Shown: positions 21,997 to 33,714 of the stretch, piece by piece | How positions within the stretch are numbered: position 1 is the stretch's first letter | How the letters are laid out: every line of letters starts with the position of its first letter | NCBI GenBank assembly: GCA_037974665.1 | Contig: CM075773.1 | Location: 62,216,763 to 62,280,762, forward strand | DNA from: Ehretia macrophylla | Taxonomy: Eukaryota; Streptophyta; Magnoliopsida; Boraginales; Ehretiaceae | Length of the DNA: 64,000 bases | Direction of reading: 5' to 3' | Notes under the pieces: generated by a model | The model's database searches: none | Told to the model about the DNA's origin: nothing | What the model saw: the letters and a program-made list of their open reading frames with translations, nothing else | Made by a program: the position numbers and the translations under genes

Positions 21997-24458
21997 TCAA
22001 ACGACTGTGATACAAGCCAAGTCCAAACAATGAGAGAACTTGACTTCACTAACCACCTTAGTCAACATATCAGCTGGATTCTTTTTGGTATCAATCTTCT
22101 CAAGAAGAATGTCACCCTCATTAATTATATCTCGGATAAAGTGAAAGCGAACATCAATATGCTTTGTCCAGGGATGATACACTTAGTTCTTTGCTAAATA
22201 GATGACACTTTGACTGTCACAAAACACCTCCACAAATTTTTGGTGCACTCCCAAGTTTACTATCAAACCACAAATCCAAATGGCTTCTTTTAAAGCCTCT
22301 GCATTTGCCATATATTAGGCCTCTGTAGTAGACAAAGCCAACTGTTGATTGCAATGTAGACCTCTAGCCATGGTGAATAAATAACTTGTGGTCGATCTCC
22401 TCTTGTCCAAATCGCTTGCATAATTTGAATCAACATATCCCACAAGAAATTTACCAACACCCTTTAGATTTCTTGCAAGATTTAGTCCCAGGTCTTTGGT
22501 ACCTTTGAGATACCTCAAAATCCACTTTGCAGCTGCCCAATGCTTCTTACCTAGACCATGCATATATTGCTAACAATACCAATAGCTTGTGCAATGTCAG
22601 GTCTAGTGCAAACCATCATATACATCAAACTCCCAACCAAGCAAGCATAAGGTACACGAAGCATATATTTTCTCTTCATCATTACTAAGGGATAATTGAG
22701 CAGTTAGCTTAAAGTGGGATGCTAAAGGAATAGTTACAAATTTTAATTTATCATCCATACCAAATTTTCGTAGCATTCTCCTTAGTACTACTTTTGTGTT
22801 GAGCTAACAGTGCCTTTTTCTTGTCTTGGGTAATTTCCATTCCAAGAATTTTCTTGGCTTTACCAAGATCCTTCATCTCAAACTCTTTTGTCAATTGGGT
22901 TTTCAGCTTTTCAATCTCTATATTGTTCTTAGGTGCAATTAACATGTCATCCACTTACAAAAGCAAATATATAAAGGAACCATCATGCAAACTCTTGAAG
23001 TAAACACATTGGTCGTATTGACTTCTAGAGTATTTTTGTTCCTGCATAAACTGATCAAATCTTTTGTACCATTGCCTTGGAGATTGCTTCAAACCATACA
23101 AAGATCTTTTCAATTTGCATACCCATTATTCTTTACCCTCAACTTTGAAACCATCTGGTTGAAACATATAAATCTCTTCATCCAAATCCCCATGCAAGAA
23201 AGTTGTCCTTATATCCAATTGAACCAATTCTAACTCGAACTGTGCAACCAAGGCTAATAAAATTCGAATCGACGAATGCTTAACAACCGGTGAGAATACC
23301 TCATTGTAGTTGATCCCTTCTTTTCGTGCATACCCCTTTGCAAACAATCTAGCCTTCAATCTAACACCACTTTTGCATTGAAGATCTTCTTTCTTAGTAT
23401 AGATCCATTTGCAACCAATGGCCTTCCTATTGCAAGGCAATTTCATAAGCTCCCACGTTTTATTCTTATGTAGAGATTGCATCTCTTCATTCATTGTATT
23501 GTTCCAGTCTACAAATTCTGTGTTTTTTACTGCTTCTTTGTAAATGGTTAGAACATCATCATTTATCGTGGGTAATGCATATGCTACCATATCATCAAAT
23601 CTAGCTGGTTTGCGTATTTCTCTTCAGGGTCTATTTACTGCAATGGACTCTTGTTGTTGAGGCTCTTGTGGTGTAACCTCTTTAACTTCATCCAAATGTT
23701 CATATTCTTCTATTGGAGGAAAATTATCAAATTGCGAACCAGACGGAGTTCTTTCTACCTCCACTTGCAACACATCTTTTTCTTCTTTGCTAATTTCTTT
23801 GTGCGTCTCTTTTTCTGAACTCTTCAACATCTTGCTTTCATCAAAAGTGATTTTTTTTTTTTTTTTTTCCTGCTGTTTTGAGCACCATAACCTGAAACCC
23901 TTTACACCACTGCTAAAACCAAGAAAGATGGCTTCCTTTGCTCAAGAGTCAAGTTTGTTTTCAATCACATAATAATAGGTAGGACAACCAAATATATGTT
24001 GTGAATCATAATCAGTAGCGGGTTTTCCAGTCCATACCTCAATAGGAGTTTTACCTTTAAGTGCAGCAGATGGTAATCGATTGATCAGGTGACTAGCATA
24101 AAGTACTGCTTTTGCCCAAAAACTCTTGCTCAGACAAGAATTTAGATAACATGCATCTAACCTTCTCAAGTAAGGTTCTATTCATCCTTTCTGCTACCCC
24201 ATTCTATTGCAAAGTGCTTCTCACTTTGAAGTGTCTTTTGATTCCTTCATCTTGACATACTTTCAAGAAAGGATCACAAGTATATTCACCACCATTATTA
24301 GATCTCAAACACTTAATTTTTCTTTTAGTTTGATTTTCCATCATTTTTTTCCACATCAAGAAAACATCAAGCACTTGATTCTTATGCTTCATGGTATAAG
24401 CCCACAGTCTTCTAGAGTAGTCATCAACAAAAGTAACAAACCAATGCTTACCGCTCAA
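21997..24458 (-). pseudogene. Element B integrase, RT and RNase H
   Basis: Integrase GKHWFVTFVDDYSRRLWAY, CLRSNNGGEYTCDPF (NNGGEY, normally DNGGEY, so one catalytic Asp is changed to Asn). The C-terminal part is SFWAKAVLYASHLINRLPSA. RT: AIGCKWIYTKKEDLQCKSG, RLFAKGYARKEGINYNEVF, LVQLDIRTTFLHGDLDEEIY, and MDDMLIAPKNNIEIEKLKTQ. RNase H: WILRYLKGTKDLGLNLAR, YASDLDKRRSTTSYLFTM, NPADMLTKVVSEVKF. A few stops and frame changes separate the blocks. Confidence 0.82.
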
Positions 24459-25129
24459 AGATGCTATTTTGGTAAGACCCCAAACATCTGTATGAACATA
24501 GTTTAGAATCCCTCAAGTCCTATGCATTGCAATGCCAAATTTTAATTTGGTTTGTTTTCCCAACACACAATGTTCGCAAAAATCAATCTTACAACCTTTC
24601 AATAGCCCTTGTTTTACCAACCCTTGCATAGCTTTCTAACCGGCATGACCAAGTCTCATATGCCAAATCCTTGTGTCAGGAACTACATCACTTGTTTTTT
24701 CAACCACAACTGCTGCTCCATCAACTATAGTTTTTCACTACAAAAAGTACAAGTTTTTGCGTGTAGTCCCTTCATAATGACAAAAGCACCTTTTGCAATT
24801 TTCAAAACTCCAGCTTCTATAATGATCTTGAATCCCTGTGACTCTAAAGCCCCCAAGGAAATCATGTTCTTCTTCAAATCAGGTACATACCAAACATTAG
24901 ACAATTTTTGAATTGTCCCATCATGTAATTTGATCCGAACTATGCCAACCCCCTTCTTTTCGCATGCATAATCATTACCCATGAATACTGTTCCGCTGCT
25001 AACCAATTCCAGACTTGAAAAACTGCTTTTATCTGGACTCATATGACAAGAACATGCTGAATCGAGTATCTATTCATCGGAAGCGCAATCATTAATGAAG
25101 GCAAGTGCATATTCAGAATCTTCATCAAT

Positions 25130-25493
25130 CTATACCACGTTTGCAATATTGTCCTTGTCTTTATTTTTTATTTTTGGACAATCTTTCTTCCAATGTCCCT
25201 TTTGAAAGCAATAAGAACATTCATCTTTTGCTAGAACTTTTCTGCCATCTTTTGAAACTCCTCTCGACTTAGATCGAGACTTGTTTCCCTTCGAATGATC
25301 TGTTATTTGATATGCCCATGGCCTCGGATCTCTTATTCTGTGCTTCTTTATCTTTTCTACGGAGTTCATTATTCATCAATGCATCTGACACATCTTTATA
25401 TGTAATCGAATTTTTTCCGTAGATTAGGGTTGTTGCAAAGTGATCATACTCATCAGGCAAGGAACATAACAGAATCATTGTTTTATTGTTCAT
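25130..25493 (-). pseudogene. Element B gag C-terminus and zinc knuckle
   Basis: MILLCSLPDEYDHFATTLIY is typical of copia gag (LLCSLPESYD). It continues KNSITYKDVSDALMNNELRR, and after one frame change the CCHC knuckle DECSYCFQKGHWKKDCPK follows. The N-terminal two-thirds of gag are absent, which sets the right limit of element B. Confidence 0.75.
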
Positions 25494-25565
25494 GTAGGTT
25501 CAATAAATCTATAATTAATTTATTGAATGCATTAAGGCTCTGTTTGTCATTTATTATCTTTCTTA

Positions 25566-25833
25566 TGTTGTAAATAGTACTATTGTTATGAATAGTACTA
25601 TTTTGTTAGTTTTATCCCACATAGGAAGTTTAGCAAGTTTTTAGGCTCAAGTGTTCCTATAAATAGATGGCTTCCTAAGCCCTCTAAAGACACTTCAATC
25701 AATACAAAAACTAATATTATATACTTCCTCTCTAACATTCTAGAGTTGTAATATTTAAAGTTTTTCTTGTATCAAGGACGTTTTGCTAGAACAAATCTAG
25801 TGTTTTGCTTCCGTTCTGCGCCAGCTCTTAGGT
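25566..25833 (+). mobile_element. LTR-like sequence J between elements B and F
   Basis: A stretch with LTR features in plus orientation: start near TGTTGTAAATAG, a TATA box TATAAATAG (about 25,658), and an end near TTAGGTACA. No target duplication was found. It lies between the broken gag of B and the RNase H of F. The palindrome AATAGTACTATT occurs twice near its start. Solo LTR or truncated 5' LTR; boundaries approximate. Confidence 0.4.
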
Positions 25834-26600
25834 ACATCAAAGGGATTCTGAATAATGGCTTACTTTTCCAACAAGGGCGTCTACATTTACAGACCTTCTG
25901 ATGGTGATTGGGCCAGTGACATCATGGATAGGAAGTCTAGTACAGGCTTTGTCATATTTTTGGGACCAAATGCAATATCTTGGTGTTCTAACAAGCATGC
26001 CACTGTAGCCAGACCATCCACAGAGGCTAAATACAGGTCTATGGCTCAGACAGCTGCCGAAGTGAAATGGTTAACCTACCTATTACATGATCTCTATGTT
26101 CTACTAAAGTGGCTAGTCTTACACTGTGATAGTAGCTCAACAATAGCAATAGCATCCAATCTAGTCTATTATGCCAGGACCAAACATATAGAAATAGACT
26201 ATCACTTCATCGGGGATCAAATGGTAGCCAAACAACTACAGCTCTCCTACTTGCAGTCCATATAACAAGTTGCAGATATCCTAACCAAGTCACTACTTGC
26301 CAAGCAGTTCCAGTACCTTAGGTCCAAGCTGCCACTTTGCACTACCAAAGCTCAACTTGAGAGGGGGTGATAAAGTATAAGGCATACACCTTTTGTAAAC
26401 ACTGCAGTGTGGTAGCTTTAGGACTACTTCTGTTAGTTAGATAGGCAGTTATGAGATTAGTTGTATACAATTGTATTTCAGCTGTCATTTGACATGTGCA
26501 GAATAGCACATGCATTCTCTATAAATAGTAGTTGTAAGCTAACATTTCAGTTAATGAAAATCACAGGTCAGTTTCTTTCTTTTTCTTCTAAACTTCTTCA
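25834..26600 (+). mobile_element. Copia fragment F (RNase H and 3' LTR)
   Basis: Plus-strand 3' end of a copia element. RNase H starts LRYIKGILNNGLLFQQG, shifts frame, then WASDIMDRKSSTGFVIFLGP and NKHATVARPSTEAKYRSMAQ (25,855-26,265). The polypurine tract CAACTTGAGAGGGGG (26,353-26,367) precedes the 3' LTR at 26,368-26,600 (233 bp; TGATAAAGTATAAGG to AACTTCTTCA). The LTR end TGATAAAGTATA equals the reverse complement of element A's LTR end, so A and F belong to related families. Confidence 0.82.
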
Positions 26601-27465
26601 AAGATATTTACAGAAATGAGGCAACTTGCTCTCCAAGTAGTTGTTATGTGCACATGATAGTTGTGCATGAGCAACTGATCCTAGCATGATTAACTAACTA
26701 ATTGTACTAACTCACTCTAGCCTAGGATTGTACATTGCACAACTTAGCTATTGAGCTGAGTTAGTTGTGTCTAAGCTAGAGTTGACATGTTAGGTTGATC
26801 CTTAACATAAACCTAGCCATCATTGGCATGATCAAGCCTCAAATAATTTGTGATTGTTGATTGGTGGCACCTCAAAGAATATGTGATTGTTGATTGGTGG
26901 CTTTGGCGATGGTGAACGGTAGTCACCATGAATAGTAACCCAACATTATTTTCTTCTCTTGTGCGGTGGATTATAGAGTTTTGGAGGGTTGTTTTTACGT
27001 TTTAGTGTCTCTCCTTGGCTCTAGACACCACCATGTCAATGGAGAGAAAGAAAGAGACATTAGACAGTTGTAGGAGAATGTCTTAATGCTAATACGCTTT
27101 GTAAGCTTTGTTGTATAACACTAAGTAAATGGACAAAGCTTCCTCTCTTCCAATGAGGGGGAGATGACAAACAATAATATTAGAACTTCCTTCAACAGGG
27201 ACTATAAGGGTTTTAGGAGCTACAAATAAATAATATCCTTCTGTCTCACCCATTTAATTTTCCATGCATTAGGACCTGCCAAAACAAAACAAAAAATTGT
27301 TCCTATCACTGTTTATGTTTCCCTAAACACCATTCTTGTTTTTTCTCTGCCTTAATTTATATCCACCATTGACATTATTCTTTGTTTAGTTTGTCCAATA
27401 TTTAGAGGCTACAATAAATTAACAACTTTAGGAAACCTTAATGGATGTTTCATCGGAGGACTTAC
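26601..27465. other. Rest of intron 28, with a decayed LTR remnant
   Basis: No gene seen. About 27,035-27,205 resembles the short LTRs of fragments C and G (AG-rich start, CTTCCTCTCTTCCAATGAGGG, ACAAACAATAATATTAG), so it is probably a decayed solo LTR of that family. The 26,640-26,820 stretch is AT-rich, with repeats of the type TTAGTTGTG. Confidence 0.4.
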
Positions 27466-28466
27466 GAGAAGGAAAGCATGTTGCGAACTTTTGGAGCAGG
27501 TGGCATGTCCATAAACAAAGAATTGGAAAAGAAAGAGATACGCCTCCTAGCTTCAGAATTGGATGGGACTTCTGCAGCAGACTCCTTCATTGTAAGCAAC
27601 AAATGCAATCTTTTTATCTGTCAAAATGAGCATGGGAAAAACTGAGAATAAAAGCCTTCCTATGTGAAGAAAATATTATGTTATTATAGATATAAATATA
27701 TAGTTCACCTTTTCTTTCCAAGCTTCTGATTCAGGAGTTGGAAATTGAATGGCTCCAGCGGATGCAAATAATGGATATTGTTCATCAAGAGGATTTATTC
27801 CTTCATGTCCCAGACCCTCATGTATTGAACCTACCAAGCTGTTCATATAATGAAGAGTCACGATTTCATGTAGAACTGCAAAATAACCATGGTAACATTG
27901 TTTACCTGGATGTATGGTTCTCCATCATTATATCTCTTATCACAACTTCTACCATGTCTTGCAAAATAATTAGAACCAGATCCCTATCCTCCTGATTATT
28001 CTCTAGCTGCAAAATAAAAATTGACCAAGTGTTAATCTCCAGGCATGTTTGCAACAGAAATGTGGGATGTGACAATAATGTGCTTTGGAACACCTACCAG
28101 GATTTTTATAAGCTTAACAAAGAGTTCGTAAAGCATTGGAAGAGCACTCATTTTATATTTAGTTATTAGGTCACCAGCTTCTATGTGCTTGTCAACTTCT
28201 GAAAAGATATAGCCAATAACCCTGAAAGAACAGATTAAGCACAACAGAATTATCATAATCACCCATAGGGAAGCACCTTGAAAATGGACTTCTTTAGAAA
28301 CTTACTTCTTTTCATGAGCACCTCGAACCAAAAAATTGATGATGTTTTGGAAGGAAGCATAGCATTCACGAACAGAAGAGGACATATACGGATCAGAATC
28401 CATTCTATTTTTCAGCTCACTATCATTGCCATTGTTGTCGTTAGCCACATACACAGCTAAGGGAAT
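27466..28466 (-). CDS. Callose synthase exons 24-28 (central cytosolic loop)
   Basis: Exon 24 is 28,306-28,466 (IPLAVYVANDNNGNDSELKN, ending NIINFLVRGAHEKK). Exon 25 is 28,098-28,221 (VIGYIFSEVDKHIEAGDL, ending FVKLIKIL). Exon 26 is 27,906-28,006 (LENNQEDRDLVLIILQDM, ending MMENHTS). Exon 27 is 27,709-27,838 (LVGSIHEGLGHEGINPLD, ending AWKEK). Exon 28 is 27,466-27,617 (IKRLHLLLTMKESAAEVPS, ending VRNMLSFS). All phases agree. KESAMDVPSNLEARRR is slightly altered here to KESAAEVPSNSEARRR. Intron 28, to exon 29, is 9.6 kb of nested retroelements. Confidence 0.9.
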
Positions 28467-30129
28467 CTGTTTAATTGATTCAAAATACTTATAGGGCAAC
28501 TCAAAGTTCTTAGTTGCAAAAGAATAGAGCTTGCCAACAGCAATTGTAGTTGAATGAAATGAATGATACACATCGTGTATAACACGTCGTATCTAAGAAT
28601 GACAAGAAGTCGAAGTCATTTTTGCAAGATGTGCAATTGAGGAACCTCATCCAGTTGAACTCTAACATTTCTAATGGCTTCGAATCACTTAGAATATATG
28701 TAGTAATTTCCTATTGCAATTAATATGTTTTACAAATTTTGGCCCGTTCTTACTTTTCTTCCCTTTTTTATTGTCAAAGTGCTTTCTTATGTCTTCATGC
28801 TTTCTATCAAACATACTCTCTAAAGACAATATAAAGAATTGCTTGGTGTATTAACTAAGCACCAATCCCTCTTACTTATTTAACAAGACTAGAGTAAGCG
28901 TCTATTTTCCAATGTGAGAAAAATACCACACTATTGACAGAATTATGCTAAAACAACAAGATACAAAGAGAAAGTAAGGTTATGAATTAATGAGTCCTCA
29001 TGTTGAGAACACTATCCTTTTATTTTTGTCATCTCATTACAGTATCCCATGAATTTGATTACAATCAACATTAGCCCATGAATTGAGTGATTACAATTAA
29101 CATTAATTAGGCTTGTTATGGGATCATACTATCTACATTGACATTTTTTTTTTATATTTACAGCTCACAAGGTTAATTGGGACAGTCAATAGCACATCAA
29201 GATTTGGTTGATTTGGCTGGATCTTAGACTTCTCACAAGTTGCCAAATAGTAATAATTTGATTGCTAACAGCTGTTCTACTTACAACATAAATAAATAAA
29301 ATTACGCATATGTAAAGTTGATTTTCTATACTTGAAAGGATAGATTGTATATTGCATCTAATGGTATTTTTTTTATTTATATAGATTTTATATAAATATT
29401 TCCATGCATATGGAATTTTATTTATATTTGTTGTTAGTAGGATAGTATATGGTGGGAGAAATACACACTAGTATTCTCGAGCATGTTACACATGTAAGAA
29501 GGGTTGGTCCATATCTAATACACCAAGGCCACTCTCTCTATGTTATCTTTATTCCCCTTCCATTCTCTAGATGTAAGGAAGAAATTAAACCCTAACTACA
29601 CCAAAACTCTATATGCCTTTTCACCAAACAAAAGAACGACAAAAAATAAACAGAAAGATCATAACCCTATTGCCACCCTATGTTTGATGTTGTTATCAAA
29701 GGTGTCAGAGGTCGCCATCAACTCGTAGGTCTGAGGGTGCCAGAAATAGCTTGCACTCATACAGCGAAACTTCTTTGATTCACGCAAATCTAGGAACCAT
29801 CTAGAGAATTTGACCACACTACTAGAGTCACCATCCAATTTCAAATCAAACCCCTAAAACTAGCGAGTCAATCCCGTGTCAACCTCGTAGGCTGGTCTCG
29901 TGGTTCAAAATGTCTGAACCTGCCCTAAACACTATGTAGGACCAATTCAGGCATGTCTTGGCTAGCACACATGCCGGCCAATTCATGTCCTTAAGGTACC
30001 GGGTCGAGCTTTTAACAGCTTAGGCTCAACCTGTTTGACATGTTGATAAGCAACCAATCATGTGATAGACAACATATGTCATGCGCAAGCAAAAGTCTTA
30101 AAAGGGAAAAGGTTTAAAACAAGTGAAAC
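28467..30129. other. Intron 23, 1.7 kb, no element identified
   Basis: AT-rich intron sequence. No coding match, no paired repeats and no clear LTR boundaries. The stretch 29,680-30,060 is less AT-rich than its surroundings and could be old transposon sequence, but I cannot support a class. Confidence 0.4.
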
Positions 30130-30741
30130 CTGGCCAGCCAGCAAAAAGGGAGGCCATTGCATGATGTTCTCCAAATCGTGATCAGCCCAATATGGAACAA
30201 GCAACAGGCCCATTTCCCTGAAAACAAAAGCAAGCATACATAGTCATCAAATGGTTCTGGAAAGATAAAAGCAAGCATACCAATCTATACATTACCATTG
30301 AAAGGCTTCTCCTTTTTAAATTTGATTGCGGGCACTAAAACATTAAATGTCTACATAATTGAAAGTTGGGGGGAGGGAAGGAGGGAGGGGAATATTTCAC
30401 ATGTACCTATCACTAATAAGATCCTCCTCTCTCAAACTGGTGATTATTGTGTTCCACAACTGGGCAAATCTTGCGGCTTTTTTATCTTTACTGCATGGTA
30501 TCTACAACATTGAAATTTAGAATTGTTCTAAGCAATTATTTTTGATAACCAGTCCTTAGAACTGGCTACAGGCATATTCCAATGTTGCTGAATATGACTC
30601 AACCTGCTTGAAACCGTTAGACGATGTGGCCACCAGTCCTCTCTTATTTGATGGGTCATTATTCTCTTCTGGTATTAAACAGGCGTTAAATGCATCAGGA
30701 AAAGAGTCAAACCGTGACCTCAGCATTCCTAAAGTTTGGAT
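30130..30741 (-). CDS. Callose synthase exons 21-23
   Basis: Exon 21 is 30,604-30,741 ([20 protein letters not shown] and then [15 protein letters not shown]). Exon 22 is 30,407-30,501, using acceptor TTGTAG ([17 protein letters not shown], ending [10 protein letters not shown]). Exon 23 is 30,130-30,217 ([17 protein letters not shown] and then [10 protein letters not shown]). [18 protein letters not shown] and LLLVPYWAD are family signatures. Phases are continuous. A G-run block lies 16 bp past the exon 22 donor. Confidence 0.9.
30366..30390 (+). repeat. G-run cluster beside exon 22 donor
   Basis: Runs of 6, 3, 3 and 4 G separated by 1-5 bases, which fits a G-quadruplex motif on the plus strand (the template strand of the callose synthase gene). 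It lies 16 bp past the exon 22 donor, so the transcript is C-rich there. Confidence 0.7.
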
Positions 30742-31004
30742 CTGAAAGCAAGGCAAGGAATAAGATAAAAATCTGACAGTATATGGAATTTAAAAATCAT
30801 GTCTACAATTTTTATGAATACGTGATCTTATCTTAAGATAACTACCACTCTTCAGCAAAATGTAGTTTTGGTGAGCATTTATTAAAAAGCTTCTATTCCT
30901 ATCTTATTATCAACAAGTCTAGAGGCCCTACTATATGAGGTTAGGAGTTTCCTATGTTGTGAGTTAGTTTTTTTTACTTCTTTTGTAAATAGGAAAAGTT
31001 TAAG

Positions 31005-31290
31005 TGGCTTCGATTGAGGATAAGATGAGGGAGAATCATTTGAGATGGTTTGAACATATTAGGAGATGACCTTTCAAGGCTCCTGAAGGTTTAAAAATAG
31101 TACATTGGAAGATGGGTAGAAGAAGACCTAAGATGACTTGGACAGAGACACTCAGATGAGACATTGCATGTACAGAGTTGAGAGAAGATACGACTCTCGA
31201 CGAAAATGAATGGCGTCGTATAATTCATATAGCCGACCCCACCTAGTCAGACAAGGCTCAATTTGGTTGGGTTTGGTTTGATTTGTAAAT
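31005..31290 (+). mobile_element. 5'-truncated RTE-type LINE, 3' end only
   Basis: Matches the last about 290 bp of the longer LINE at 33,715-35,085: GATTGAGGATAAGATGAGG, then TTTGAACATATTAGGAGATG, GACTTGGACAGAGAC, ending ACAAGGCTCAATTTGGTTG followed by GGTTTGGTTTGATTTG. This is the RTE-clade 3' tail, which ends in short repeats rather than poly(A). Stops are present in the RT C-terminal tail. Confidence 0.8.
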
Positions 31291-31339
31291 AGGAACAGTT
31301 TTTTTTTTTTAAAACTATTTTATATAAGCTTAAGGGACC

Positions 31340-32965
31340 TTACTTGTGTATATGCATACCTTTATTGTTGAAAGAAATCTTCTTGGCATAACATCTTTTG
31401 TCCTTTACATGGATTACAGAGCTAGATCCAATCTAGCTCTAGCTCTCATCTCATTTTCGTTTCTTCAAATGCTATTGCCTTCTTCGTCAAACAAGCTGCT
31501 GCTTCTTTTATTCAATATTTTTACATTCAAACAAGCCAGACTCGTTGCCCATACAGGCTATAGTCTTCTTGTACTAGTCTTCGCCTAATCATGCAGAGGT
31601 CTTAGGCGCATTGACCTTGTCCACGTCACCAATTGATGATCCATTACCTACTTCTTCCACTGCATTACTTGTCATGTCCGCTGAATCTCTATTTGTGTCA
31701 TCTCCAAGCCAAGTTCGACTGGAGAAACCTGGTTCTGCCTAGTGGCTTTACTCGCCGAAGCCTCATCCCTTGCCATCTTCAAGGTTGTGTCGTCACGTTG
31801 CCTTCCCCCTACCAAGAGGCGTCGTCACAAACAAGTACTTAACAACCTTCGAGCAACTTTCTTTCCTATTATCGCTACTCACCTTCCCATTTGGCTTTTA
31901 TTGCTAATGTTAGTCGTAATGTTGAGGATGATAATCATGAAGAAGTAGCCCTTGATCCTACTGACAGCAAACAATGGCTTTTGATCTTCAAGTATTGGAA
32001 GTTAATAATACTTAGCAAGTAATACAAGCTTTAAATCTTCAAAGTCTCGACTCTCTACCTTTCCCGTTGATAACATCGTCCGGATTCTAGAACCTCAACA
32101 ATGCTCATGCAATTTGGAAAATTGGACTTCAGATTCGCATTCTGGATACTAGTAACCTTTAGAAACACTTTTGTTAACTCAATCAAGGCTCAATCAAAGT
32201 CTAGTCAACGCCCTCATATGTCTAGTCAACTAGTTTGCACATCCTCCCTTAAGCTCAAAGCACTAGATCCAAATCACCTTAAATCAACACATCTATGGCT
32301 ATGACTAACCAAGCTTATAGACTCCAGTTGACACACGAACTTCATCTTCTTTAAGCTTTTCTTTTATAAATCTTCTTAATTTTTTTCTTTTTTTTGTTTT
32401 GGGTTGTATTTTTTCTCCATCTTGCAATATAGTGAACAAGCTTTTTTTTTGCCAAGCATCTCCAGCATCTTCTTGAATGGCAATGCTTGTTGGCTCTCTT
32501 TTAGAGAGTTGTGGCTTTCTGCCTTCCCAATGCATTTCACAAGCACGTCATTCCTCTATGGTACAGCAGCAACAACATGCAACATTGTCCTTCTTTCTCC
32601 ACTATCTATGATCACTCTTTTCTAAATTTGGAGTTGCAATAAGAACTCCAATGCTCCATGTTATCCCTTGCTCCAGCACATCATAAATCTCCTAAATGCG
32701 TGGCAGCAACAATTTTCAACAACGAGCTTTTTTCCTCCTTCCTTCACCGCATTGGAGGATTGAATAATAAGGACGCGGGTGACTCAGCTCTAACGTCCAA
32801 ATTGTCGCCTTTCTCTCTTATCTTTCCATCGAGCACTGAACCATGTCTTGATGCAAGTTCCTATCTTGCTCCAGCATCCTCGCTTTGTCAATCTTCATCT
32901 CCAACATAGAACACACCTTCTCTTGGCAATGACAATACCAACATATCTATGTGCAGTCACAGGCT
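31340..32965. other. Non-coding interior of element K and flanking intron
   Basis: Several short open frames (for example 32,658-32,909) carry no recognisable domain. The C/T-rich composition of the plus strand (many TCTTC runs) is unlike the neighbouring AT-rich intron. I see no RT, integrase or zinc knuckle in any frame. Confidence 0.35.
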
Positions 32966-33200
32966 CTGATACCACTTTGTTGGAAGTATCGTGCATATAG
33001 ACATATTGGTACACAACAATATTTTAACGTGATTTAGCATAGCCTATATCCACAAGGCATTATTCTCTATTAAGCATGCCACTTACACCTACCAGAGGTT
33101 TATAACATATAATTCTAGTCTAATCTAATATGGTACGTCCAAGTAGTGGTGTGTGACACCTAAACACAGCCTAAATAGTCCTATTTATAAAGACTATTAA
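32966..33200 (-). mobile_element. LTR retrotransposon K, 5' LTR and primer-binding site
   Basis: On the minus strand, an LTR starting on the plus strand as TGTTGGAAGTATCG (about 32,981) adjoins TGGTATCAGAGCC (about 32,966-32,979), the tRNA-Met primer site. The LTR has the ACGTGATTTAGCATAGCC pattern shared with the LTRs of B and of the 41.5 kb element. Its far end near 33,200 is not certain, and no partner LTR was recognised. The internal part to the left (31,340-32,960) has no clear gag or pol, so it may be a non-autonomous element. Confidence 0.5.
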
Positions 33201-33714
33201 TTTGTCCATTTACACTAAGCTGGTTGTGCTGGTAAAGAAGAACCGACCACACGGAAACTTCGACTACATAGGGACTTATAGATTCCGAAACAAAGAAGAC
33301 AGCAAGGAAAACAAAAAAAATTGAATTCAAAAGAGAAGAGAGAACATAAGTTTAACAAGATAATACATCAAGGTCCTTAAAATTCTTTTCCGTATTGGTC
33401 ATTTTTCTTCTTTTATTTTGGGGGGAGGGGGGTTTAGCTTCTTGGTTGTTGATGACTTCTATGCTTTTTCTGAAATTAATTAGAACAAATTAATGAGGGC
33501 CAGGAACCACTTTCCACGTACATCTTCCATTAACCCCTAGTAAACATTATACACCTATAGTACCCATCCTTTTTTCTCAAAACTTTTGCAAAAGATTATT
33601 TCATTCCCAAAACATTTATGTGCAAAATTATTGGAAGCATGATTTTTGTTTTTTGGCGTGGGAACTGGGAAGCAAAGGCGAGAAAGGTATAACGTGGCTA
33701 ACAAGGCATTTTAA

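Larger units (their letters stand above)
21427..25497 (-). mobile_element. Copia retrotransposon B (3' LTR to partial gag)
   Basis: The 3' LTR is 21,427-21,876 (450 bp, TGTTG...CAACA) with the polypurine tract AAGGTGGGGAAT on the minus strand next to it. Domains, right to left: gag end 25,493-25,269, zinc knuckle CSYCFQKGHWKKDC (25,369-25,130), protease (25,042-24,725), integrase (24,458-23,942), acidic linker (23,830-23,624), RT (23,590-22,751; VDDMLIAPKNN) and RNase H (22,563-21,997; NPADMLTK). The 5' LTR and gag N-terminus are missing at about 25,497. Long frames remain open, so it is among the younger insertions. Confidence 0.85.

Noticed and set aside
24207..24911. Plus-strand open frames in this stretch as independent genes
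   Set aside because: They are antisense shadows of the integrase and protease of element B on the minus strand.
27709..27870. Apparent stop at the start of exon 27
   Set aside because: It came from an acceptor at TTTTGCAG that is too far upstream. The acceptor ATATGAACAG gives SLVGSIHEG in frame with exon 26.
29659..29844. Possible small protein on the minus strand in intron 23
   Set aside because: No family pattern, no splice signals and no transposon domain. Not supported beyond being open.
30407..30501. Apparent frame break between callose synthase exons 21 and 22
   Set aside because: It arose from choosing the acceptor CATGCAG. Using TTGTAG 10 bases upstream gives [12 protein letters not shown] in frame, so no lesion is present.
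32658..32909. Plus-strand open frame of 83 codons as a small gene
   Set aside because: It has no recognisable domain or conserved start context and lies beside the primer-binding site of LTR element K, so it is likely element interior read by chance.
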